From Lingula anatina (Eukaryota; Brachiopoda; Lingulata; Lingulida; Lingulidae): 64,000 bases of DNA. The position numbers were made by a program, and so were the translations under genes. The notes under the pieces were generated by a model. The model was not told where the DNA came from, made no database searches, and saw only the letters and a list, made by a program, of their open reading frames with translations. The DNA is taken from the NCBI RefSeq assembly GCF_001039355.2, contig NW_019775380.1:183637-247636 (forward strand), written 5' to 3'. Shown here piece by piece: positions 25,529 through 35,487 of this stretch (position 1 is the first letter of the stretch; every line of letters begins with the position of its first letter).

Positions 25529-27705
25529 TTTATTGTAATGACAACCTGCAATCTGTGTCAGCATGTTAATTATTAAATGAGATACTCCAACAAGCACCAA
25601 CAGCTAAAACTGCTGTGAAAGCAGGTTAATACCACATAATGATACCCTTTACTTATTCATCTTGTCAGCATTCTGTTCTCAGCTCCTACTGTAAAAAAAA
25701 CCCATTCCTACATAAAGGTAGCAAGAAGACAACTAATGAGCAACATATTCTAATAGCACTGGGACAGATGTTCTAGACCAAGACAGTAAACAATTTACAA
25801 TAAGGCACATAATAAAAATGTTTAAACTGCAAGAATTACACATTGCTTACATTGTTACTACTGTTGGAGTAATCATGTGAAATGTGCTGTTTTGTTGAAA
25901 GCATACACAGTTACAAGCACAATTTAATAAAATATACACATCTTTTCGTACCACTATAATTTAATCTAAAAGCAGGGCTTAACCCACTTGTGTAGTGTAA
26001 GAATGGATCCAAAATGTTCTTTGGAAGCCCTTCTACAAAACAAAGCCCAAGTTAATTTACTAATATTTCAGAAAAGAATAGTTAAGTCTTTCTTCAATGG
26101 ACATATACGCAGTGTCATCTTCATCAATTCTAATCCATAATGAAAAAAATTAGGTAATATGGCGTGATTTAAGAACATTCAACTGCCTTTTGTCACTACA
26201 GAAACAGAATCTTCATCAATCAAAGTAGTCTTTGGAAAAGGAAACAATTCAGTTAACCTTTCTTTTAAAGGTGAATAATAAAACCACTTCACAGGACAAC
26301 TATTAAAGCAAGTGACAGTATACTGCATAGGATATATACCTGTCAATGACACTAATACAATAGAACACCTACAAGCAACGAAAGGTAATACATAAAACTG
26401 CCTTTCTTCCTTGATATAGAGACAATTCCCCAATCTTTTTTTGACATAACCCAATGAGAACAGAATCTTTCTAATAAATATGTGAATGAAGTCATGCCAG
26501 TACAGGTCTAGAGTAATTACATAAATGGTGATACAATGTTATTTAGACAAAGTGTAATTAATAATAACTTTAGTAAATACATGACAATGTTTCTGCAGAT
26601 TGTGCAACTTTTTGTAAATACGAGTGTTAAAGACAGGCTTATGCTTGGTACTACACACTATATTTATTTCATTTGACTCTTTCAAGGAAGGCAAGAAGTT
26701 AAAAACACCCTTTCATTAAAGGCTTTAAGAAATGTTTTGACAATACATGAAATAATATCAAAGCCTAAAATGTACACTTTGGTGAAAGTTTGACAGTAGA
26801 CAGCAGTTTACAAATATGCACTGCACTATTTACAAGATAATGTGACAATGCCTGTACACAGAAATAAGTATCAGAGTCACCAGATGCCTCAGTGTCATTT
26901 GCACAGTATAAATCACTTGACAGATTGACATTCTGCTTATTTTTAATCTGGTTCCATTTTTCTAGTAAACTTCCACAAACTACAGACTTGCTCTTTGAAC
27001 AAACTGATTTTTTTTTTTTTTTGCATTTGCATAAATTGAAAATCTATAGAAAGAGAAATTCATCCTGGATTTCAATTTAGGTTTAACAAATGAAGAACAG
27101 TAAAAATATAGGCTCTGGACTGTGCTCTGAATATCTGCTACAGCTGGGAATCACAACATTCATACCTCTATTATATATGTTAAATTTGAATATTCCACCC
27201 AGCAATATATTCCAATATGTTCTATGGATAAGCGTCATTATTATCTGCCATTTTATCTTTGCACACATCCACATAAAATCAATCTTTCTTATGTATTTTT
27301 CCTGTTGAAACAAGACTCTTGTTTATAATTTCAGGCTTGGTTTAAAAGGACCAGATTCAATAACTGTCTTTTTTATAAATAACAAGCAACAACTGGATAA
27401 AAAAAAATTACCAGATACAGTGTTCAGTTTTTTTATAAATAACTTCTCATACCACATTATCCTTTTTGCACTGGGTCTGCAAACTTAAAAACACTGTCGA
27501 TGAAGACTTAGGAACGTGGTTTGTATGGTCTATGTTTATCCATGCACTGGAAAGGTCAGTGAAACACTTTGCAGCAAACACTGTTGTCAGTTTCTAAACA
27601 AGAGCCAGTGCTCTTAACTGATAAAATCATGATGAATCATTCAATAACCAGATAATAAAGGTGCTCTGTACAGTCCAGTAGTTGAAGGTAAAATGTTCAG
27701 GGTCA
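25529..27705 (-). other. Probable long 3' UTR of RAB10
   Basis: The sequence follows the RAB10 stop codon with no obvious splice signal or new gene. A minus-strand AATAAA lies at 25534-25529, and another lies near 26663, so the transcript may end at either. The extent is inferred from poly(A) signals only. Confidence 0.4.
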
Positions 27706-30700
27706 CTACTTTGAGCAACAGGATCCCTTGTTTTGGTCTCTCTGTGACGTTATGTCCACACCTCCACCTTGAGAATCCCGACTGGGAGTCTGAGAATACA
27801 ACCATTATACAGGTTAATACATCTTTATTTGCCTAGGACTCATAATGACCTAAGACTATAGGAATATTAAATATACATTTATCATGAACAGAGCTAAACT
27901 AGTAACAAGGTGATTGCCATTTGCAAAGCTATCACATGAACAGATTATTCAAAATTATCTTACAAATAAATCTAAAAGATCATTGTTTACCTTGTCAAGA
28001 ATTGCCTGGGCCAGATCCATGAATGCCTTTTCTACATTGATGTTGGACTTTGCACTTGTTTCTAAGAATGGAATACAATGTTCTCTGGCGATCTGTAATG
28101 ATGAAATTTAATCTAAAAGAACAGCTGCAGAAAAAAAAACGTGCTGCAAAAATAAGCCAAAATTTCACTAGCCTGGCAACAGAAAAAATCAATGCATCCT
28201 ATGATTTTATTTACAGATATAGGTGTTGTGTGTATGTCACAATATTTGTAAATGGTTGCACAGAATGCCCAACTTACTGCGTCTCCCCTTTCCTTGGGCA
28301 CCTGTCTCTTGTCATCCATATCACATTTGTTACCCAGAATCATTTTCTCTACATCTTCATTGGCATGCTGAAACAATAAACATGTTAGTAATCAAATTCA
28401 AAGGCTCTTTTTTAATCAAAAATTTTCATTGCTTCCCATGCTGATTGGAATTGCGAAAATACTTACACTTCCTTTTCAAGATGTATTATAACAAGTTTTC
28501 ATTTCAACAATAGATTTTGGACTTACCTCATCAATGTTTCTAAGCCACTTTGAAATATTTTCAAATGTCCTGGCATTGGTAATGTCATAGACTAGCATGA
28601 TTCCCATGGCACCTCTGTAGTAAGATGTGGTGATTGTGTGGAATCTCTCCTGACCAGCTGTGTCCCTGATATAACACAAGACGTTTATCATATCTGTTGA
28701 AAAGTTCATAATATTGTTAAGTGTTTAAAATTATGTGACCGAAAATTTTTAAAGACCAAAAAACCGAGTAATGCATATTTCTGAAAAACTCAATAGTACT
28801 TTCATATTAGAACTATTCAAAACTTATCAACCTAAAGTAAAACATCGGCAGATGAGTTTTGGTAATGCTTAAACCATTTATCTTAGTTTTAATAAATGAC
28901 CATGATATGATATCTTCATCAAAATGAGGGCCACATGAATGCTTAAAGCCACCTAATAAAAATGTGATCTATTTGCTTGTATTTAAAAATGAACATGGAT
29001 TGTATTAAGTAGCATGTGGTTATATTAACCCCATTTAATCTATTATAGCTCTTAGTTTGCAGCTGAATTAGTTATCTACTTAGATTTTTCTCTAGAGCTT
29101 GTCATGATATGAATAATATTATATCAATACTCAATGATAAAGCATGTTGGAGTCATTGTGGAGAAATATGCCATTCCACACTTACCATATTTGAAGTTTG
29201 ATCTTCTTTCCTCCTAATTCAACTGTCTTTATCTTAAAATCAATACCTAGAAATAATACAATAGATAGCATACACTTATCTAATACACAAAATATCTTTG
29301 CTCTCTAAAGCAAGTGCACCCAGAGGTTTTCATCCCCAATGGCAACAATGGTTGTCAGGTTTCACATACCAGGCAAATTAGCTTGTTTGCATGATATGAA
29401 AATCAGTTCCACCTAAACATCTACACAAACAACAATAACTATAAACTTTTCTTTATAAGCCATGATTCTACTCTTCACATCTTAAAAACAAACAATCTTT
29501 TTTAAAAACACATTCTGTGGCATATACAAAATACACCCAAAATATTTAGCTATCACATTCATCTGTTTAAATCCTGTTGAACTCATGCTGAAATATTGTG
29601 AAATACTTGTCGAGAAATTAGCTATTTATCTTTAAATTGATACAGCAATTGCAGTAAATTTGAAAGGGTCATGCATAGGGCACAGGTTAGCTATTCCTCC
29701 TTACTGACAAGTGGTATTTTGAGTTTGAAAGAGAGTGACACTGGCAAACTTGCATAATTAGTGACATGACATTGATAACACCTTTTATATACTTCTGAAA
29801 TGCAATTTTATACAGTAAACATTTATGGACCCTTTTTCCCCTGCTACCTATCTATGTCAGACCATGCCATCATGGATATCAATAATTAAGTGTTCTATTT
29901 AGACATTCATGACTATATCTCTGCAAATGTGGTTAATGCTGCCCGTGCTATTTTAAGGCATCTGTAGTATCTGTGCCATTATTGATTCAGAAGCCAAGCA
30001 TGTAATCCTGCTGCTTAATCTTTATTACCAGATACCAGACAGATCAGTTCAACACCTTGTCTGTTAAAAACATGGCTGTAAAAACTACTCTCATATCCTT
30101 TAATTCGGTTGTTTATATTGAGGAAAAAAAAAGGATAAAACAGGAAAGACTTTCAAATCAACAGAAAAGGAAATGCCCAAAATGAAAAGAATTTAATTTC
30201 ATAATTAGCATTCTCAAATACCAAAATGAGAAAAACAACAATCAGTATTCCAATTAAAACTTCGGGCATTTCCTGTTTGTATCAACACAAATGCATCTCT
30301 GTAACACTTTATAAACATACTAGTTCTTGATTTGAAATTTGCTTTTAGCTTCTTTACTAAACAAAAAGTCACTTTTAAAAGTGACTTTTGGACATGCCAT
30401 GAAATGCTATGCTATATTGATGGCTAACAAGCAATGCCTTCAAGGTTTTCATTTTCCACATAATTCAAATTTCAATTATGTGAGGACTTTGATCAATTTA
30501 TCTGCTATTCAAAGAACTGAATTTTCCAATTCATACACTGATTTTGTATGTTCATCCCTGTAATTACCTCAACTCTTATTATATGTGAGTAGTCAGTTGT
30601 ACTTAAAGATTTTCTTTATAAAACCATAAAATGTAACAATCATTCAGTAAATCATCCAACTAATCTAGAAGAAGAAAAGAGACATTGATTTCAGGCATCA

Positions 30701-31423
30701 CTTTCTGGAGTGCGTGTAATTTGATGTGAAAAAATCAAATATTTATAATGGTTGGAGCATTTTTACAAGTTATTTTATGTTAAACTGATTCCAAACTATA
30801 TACAAGCTGGGTAACAACACACATCTTGACATGGAGTGGTATTAATGCCCTTGATGGTTCTTTAAAAAAAAATTATTAAAAAGACAGACAATCTCCAACT
30901 GGAAAAAACGGTAACTATGATCGCACAGTAGACACACTCTGGCAGACTTACTATCACTATTTGCTGTTGTATTGTAACTCGGTTTTCTGGTCGCAATTCC
31001 CAGTGACATAAATGAACTTGAAGCACACCCCACAGCAGAAAACAAATTTTACAAAATGAATACATTTGGGTATATCTAACGTAACACGTATTAACTTATC
31101 AAAAGGTGACATGATCTATCATCGTTGTAATCTATCATCAAAATAAAAACCTTTCTTTTTTCAAAAGTGAGAAAACTCTTCACCAGATGACTCATACTCA
31201 TTCTTCAATTTTGACACTATGCCATGGTCCCTTCGTTTTGACTTTGTTTCACTTCCTATTTCTTTCAAATGCATCATAACCATGATGCCAACTCACCTAT
31301 AGTTGATATAAAAGTCGTATTGAAAGCATCATCTGAAAATCTGAACAATAAGCAGGTCTTTCCCACTCCAGAGTCCCCTATCAGTAGGAGTTTAAATAGT
31401 AAATCGTATGTCTTCTTTGCCAT
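27706..31423 (-). CDS. RAB10: RAB10 small GTPase, complete, six exons
   Basis: Exons (5' to 3'): 31423-31297, 29246-29186, 28665-28527, 28367-28278, 28092-27991, 27789-27706. All phases join, giving 200 residues, the length of human RAB10. The product is a membrane-trafficking GTPase of the RAB8/10/13 group (exocytic, recycling and ciliary traffic). Visible motifs are P-loop GDSGVGKT (16-23), switch I ending STIG, WDTAGQE (63-69), NKCD (122-125) and ETSAK (150-154). Thr73, the residue LRRK2 phosphorylates in human RAB10, is present in the FHTITTSYY switch II stretch. The N-terminus [16 protein letters not shown] and NIDEHANEDVE favour RAB10 over RAB8 or RAB13. The tail ends KGSCCSK, a double-Cys geranylgeranylation site followed by two residues; human RAB10 ends in CC. 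An upstream short frame in the 5' leader stops just before the start codon. The gene is divergent from the kinase gene at 35488. Confidence 0.95.
30364..30389. repeat. Perfect 26 bp palindrome in RAB10 intron 1
   Basis: AAAAGTCACTTTT is followed at once by its exact reverse complement with no loop. It may form a cruciform or simply be a chance or transposon-end remnant; no function is visible. Confidence 0.85.
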
Positions 31424-31770
31424 TTCAAATTTTCATTCCAACTATCATGGCCTCTCACACCTTGTACCTATATGATGGGATGGGCAGTTTTTACTTTGAC
31501 CAAACTGCCAATAAATGTGTTGGATTCTTATGTAAAATTTAATTTTTATAGTGAATATATGTAAATTTTACAATATATACTAACATATGTACATTTATAT
31601 TAGGATGTTTAGCAACATAAAATTATTTGTTATGAACTAGGGTGAACATCCGGGTTATCCGCCTTGGCTAAAAACAACCAATAGACGGCGTGTTTCAAGA
31701 GGAGCGTTTTCTTAGCGTGATCAGAGTCAATATGCATTTACATATTTTACTTATCATTTTGACCCCCCCC

Positions 31771-31847
31771 AAAAAAAAAAAATAAATAAATAAATAAATA
31801 AATAAATAGATAAATAGATAGATAGATAGATAGATAAATAAATAAAT
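31771..31847 (+). repeat. Compound microsatellite (C)n(A)n(AATA)n(GATA)n
   Basis: A C run and an A run pass into AAAT and then GATA tetranucleotide repeats. It lies about 350 bp upstream of the RAB10 start codon. Confidence 0.9.
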
Positions 31848-31892
31848 CTTTCCAGAAGTACTGTCACGAGTAAAGTTTTCGTACTTTCTAAC

Positions 31893-32015
31893 TACCCTCT
31901 ACCAGGGCGACTGATAGATTTTTGTCATGACTTCAGCCCAAAATGACAATCTATCTAGCTAGAGACATATCTGTGAATATCTGTTAAAATCTATCAGTCG
32001 CCCTGGTAGAGGGTA
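31893..32015. mobile_element. 123 bp MITE with perfect 30 bp TIRs and 9 bp target duplication
   Basis: The left TIR (31893-31922) and right TIR (31986-32015) are exact reverse complements over 30 bp, beginning TACCCTCTACCAGGGCGACT. The 9 bp CTTTCTAAC flanks both sides directly (31884-31892 and 32016-32024). The interior is only 63 bp and cannot code. A 9 bp duplication with long TIRs fits Mutator-like or Merlin-like elements; the superfamily is inference. Perfect TIRs and an intact duplication indicate a young insertion, in the RAB10 upstream region. Confidence 0.92.
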
Positions 32016-32615
32016 CTTTCTAACCATTGCTTCACCAAAGGTACATAATAACCGGGCGTCGGCGGAGCGTGGATTTCCAGTAACACATATAAACCACTTC
32101 AACTAGTTTCTCATACGATTCAAATAAATTCGACGTGCCAAGGGATAAACTGAAAAAAACACTCCACCAGCCATAAAAAAGCTTTAGACTGCTCCTTTCC
32201 TTAAATTTTTGGTTAGAATTTTAACCTACTTATGTGACCACTTTTCTGCGCCATTAATCAGAAAGCTAGCAGAAAAATTATTTTAAATATCTTTTTTTCG
32301 GGCAATTTTAAACAATGTCTTTTTGTTTATTCTCTTAGTTGTACTATTTGGACCCATATGTTGGCATTTGGTTGGCTTTTGTGGTAAAAAAATGGCAATC
32401 AGCGAACGTTATTCCCTTTGGTTGGTTCACGTTTATTTTTTAATTCGCGCTAAAAAATACCTGTACAAAGGTATTAATTTTTAGACGCTTTAAAAGATGT
32501 AGCATACTTTGGGGATATAAACAACAGAAGAAAAATAGAAATAAAAAATCCAACAAAAACTTAAAAACCAATTTTTTTGCGTTTGTACAGAAAATATTTA
32601 CTTTAAAACCTATTT

Positions 32616-32618
<3 letters not shown>

Positions 32619-32651
<33 letters not shown>
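32619..32651 (+). repeat. 33-base poly(A) run
   Basis: Uninterrupted A homopolymer; it could be the tail of an old retroposed fragment, but no body upstream was recognised. Confidence 0.9.
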
Positions 32652-32655
<4 letters not shown>

Positions 32656-33171
32656 ATATAACAATTGATGTGGTAGTAGCCTACCCGTATTTTAAAAATA
32701 AATTTGAGCTGAGTTCGGTAAGTTTCAGCCCCCCCCCGCTCTTTCATATTTCAGAGTATTTGCCATAAATCGGGCCTGCACCCGTTCATACGTGTTTTAA
32801 ATGACAAACTCCAGTAATATTGTGGCGCATAAACCTTATATGAATAAACATAAAACTTAATATGTGTGGGAACCGCAACAACTAAGCTAACTACGGAACT
32901 CTTTTTAATTTGCAAATCGTCATTGCAATGTTCCGTTTCGTTCGGCCTTTTTTCAAGTGCGTTCGATGAGTTGGTCTTTGAAACCCTGTCGTTTTCGGTT
33001 GCCAGCCGGTGGCCAGTAGGCTTCCATGAATATGACAAGGACCCAAGAGAGCTGATGAAGTCGTTTTGATGCAGGTTATGAAAAAAAAACCGAAAAGACT
33101 CATCCTGGGTTTCAGAGGATGCTTGAAACGGCATGTTCATCGGGCTAATTATACATAAAACGTTAACGTTA

Positions 33172-33928
33172 TAACACTCATTTTCAATATATAGGTCCAT
33201 TTAACTTTTTTGTTTTATGTAAAGTAAGAGAACGGAAGACTTGTTTTTCCCAGTGGAATTTTACTGACATCAGTCCAGCAAATGAAGAAAAAAATTAAAA
33301 ATAATTACTAGATTTATTCGTTCTCGCATAAAAAAAGTAGCTTGTGGCAACTTTCGCGGTGTCACCGGGTACCTTAAAAAATGAAAAAACCTTCGTTGCG
33401 TTTTTTTAGTGCAGGTCACCTTTTTTAGTTGTTTGCAGTTTTTGTCATATTTTAGCCATTAATAAAATCTTCAATTAAGTTAAATCCAAGATTAGCTAGA
33501 TGCTAAATGTTTTACACGAAACACGGCAAATCCGTATTCTCTTAAAAAGTAATTTCCAAAACTTCCTTACTGGGCATTGTGAAAATATATTCTTGAGGTT
33601 TAGGACAAATGTGTCGCTAAAATTAACGCACATCTCGTAATACCCCTTTAGCGCAATTAAACTTTTGTTAGTAAATGTATAATTAACTTCGTGCAAATTA
33701 AAATAATATTCGTTGCTAAAATACTGACTTTTCCTCACTAATTAAGAATTTTTTCTATACTACTAAGGTATGAATTTTAAATTTTCCCATGATTTACAAA
33801 AAAAAGCTAGATTTAGCATTTTCTGTGAGCAGATCGAGATTCACAAAAAGTAGAAATCGCAAATACCTACGGTATTTTTCACTTTTCTGTTTTCTTCAAA
33901 TGGACCTATATATTGAGAATGAGTGTGA
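33172..33928. repeat. Dispersed inverted repeat pair, about 29 bp arms
   Basis: On the plus strand, 33900-33928 begins ATGGACCTATATATTGAGAA. The reverse complement of 33172-33200 begins ATGGACCTATATATTGAAAA. About 27 of 29 bases match. The arms are roughly 700 bp apart in the RAB10/kinase intergenic region. They may be ends of a decayed transposon or a duplicated short sequence. Confidence 0.75.
33337..33351 (+). promoter_or_regulatory. X-box-like (RFX) site
   Basis: GTAGCT-TGT-GGCAAC fits the two RFX half sites (second half RGYAAC perfect, first half one mismatch to GTNRCC) with a 3-base spacer. It lies about 0.8 kb upstream of the likely first exon of the ciliary-type kinase. RFX factors commonly drive ciliary genes; binding here is inference. 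Confidence 0.35.
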
Positions 33929-34139
33929 TTTTCTGGCTTTTCCTGGCATAAGTCCCTATCCTTGTGCTGAATTAAAAATAAAAAAATATGGTCTATTTAT
34001 TTGTTCACTTACATGTTTACTAAGCTTACAACAGCCTGGATATAACAATTTTGACGAGACTGTGTGGAGTGTTCTTTGGTATACGCGCCATCTTTCGGAC
34101 TGTTTTTAAATTACAGCCTTAGTATCCAATATGCAAATG

Positions 34140-35487
34140 AAGCAAATAGTTATAAACAACATGGAGTCCATGGATTCGAGAAGGTAAGATTGATACCCTT
34201 CCAATAAAATGTGTTTTATTACTATTTTAAGGGATAGAGAAGTGTTGTTTGGACTTGGAAAGGTTATTAAACAGTATGGCAGCATGGAAAAGGTAGATTG
34301 TGAGGGCTTTATTGTGGAATTGTGATAGAATATACTTGAAAAATGTTGAAATTACTCTACACACGGTTTGGGTCACAAACTAACGTAGGAAGACAAGAAA
34401 CAACTAGTTGCCAGGCTAGGTTAAATGTTTTGAAAGTTGAAACATCGATGTCAAGCGCTGAATAATGTGTTTGCAGGGTTAATTTATTACCGTGTGTGTC
34501 GAATTGTGAAAATTGTGTTTTTTTTTTTTTTATTAGGCTGTATAGTTTTTGCACGCACTCTGTGTGGTACATGTATAATTATATTTCTAGTATGTACATG
34601 TCTAACATAGTAATATGGTCTGGGTGTACCGTTCAAATAGGACTTGTCTGACTCTACCTAACTCTGTAACTTGCTGCCTCTGTGAAAGAATATTAAGATT
34701 TTGACTTATAGAACCCAATTGTTTTAGTTTGTTTAAATTCTCTGATGTCAGTTGTCATCTGATTGAAAAAAATATATAATATCCATGTTTTCTTTAGGAA
34801 TAAAGCATACGTTATATTTATAACAGAAGAGTTATATTTTTAATATTTTAACATATATAAATCACATATATGAATAGTCTGTCCATAATGGGCATTTGTA
34901 GTCACATGACACAATTTCTCTTGACATATGCTACCAGTACATCATGGAGGGTAAACAGCATGCAAACGTTGAATCTGTGGATTTTTATATATTTCGGTAT
35001 ATCTTTGCTTGTTATTTTGACCCTAATTTTAGTGAATATTTTGTAATTTTTTCATACATATGGGGGGGGGGGGGGGGGTCCTTATGATATTATAGTGTAT
35101 GTAGAAGTATTTAGCAGCTTTAGTTCAAGTATTTTAACTTATTTGACAGCTTTCAGTATGGGTACTGTAACCTATACCCTATAGATAGTAATAGATTTGA
35201 TGAAGTATTTTTATTTATCCTTTCAGGGTGTCCATGGATCATCTTAAAGTTGAAGGGACTGTATAGCTATAAGCATGGAAGGAAAATCAAAAACATATTT
35301 GATTTCAAAGAAAAATATATACTGGACATTGTGCAATTGACAGGCACAATTATAGCAAAACAGAAAAAGAAGAAGACACATAATTTTATATGAAATACTG
35401 GAGAAATTTGGATAGATATCTATATAAACAGAGAGAGAAAGAATTTTTTAAAAAAATATTAGTGGGAAACACTAACTATTCCTCACA
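34140..35487 (+). other. 5' leader of the MAK-type kinase gene (non-coding exons and uORFs)
   Basis: A donor AAG then GTAAGATT at 34184 suggests a first non-coding exon ending at 34183. An acceptor (ATCCTTTCAG) opens the next exon at 35227. The leader before the main ATG (35488) contains several upstream ATGs. One at 35234 is short. One at 35390 opens a 33-codon frame whose TGA (35489-35491) overlaps the main start codon. This layout predicts reduced or regulated translation. A G17 run (35062-35078) lies in the intron. The first exon's 5' end is unknown. Confidence 0.5.
35062..35078 (+). repeat. G17 homopolymer
   Basis: Uninterrupted run of 17 G in the first intron of the kinase gene; potential G-quadruplex former. 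Confidence 0.9.

Larger units (their letters stand above)
32025..34139. other. Divergent intergenic region between RAB10 and the MAK-type kinase
   Basis: AT-rich DNA that should hold both promoters. It contains a 33-base A run (32619-32651), an X-box-like site (33337-33351) and a dispersed inverted repeat (33172-33200 with 33900-33928). A 149-codon minus-strand frame at 33200-32751 has no protein-like features and is judged spurious. No TATA box was assigned. Confidence 0.5.

Noticed and set aside
28050-28444. Plus-strand frames across the RAB10 exons
   Set aside because: They are antisense shadows of the RAB10 exons.
32751-33200. 149-codon minus-strand open frame between RAB10 and the kinase
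   Set aside because: No domain, odd composition, no splice or initiation support, and its first codons coincide with the dispersed inverted repeat. Likely chance.
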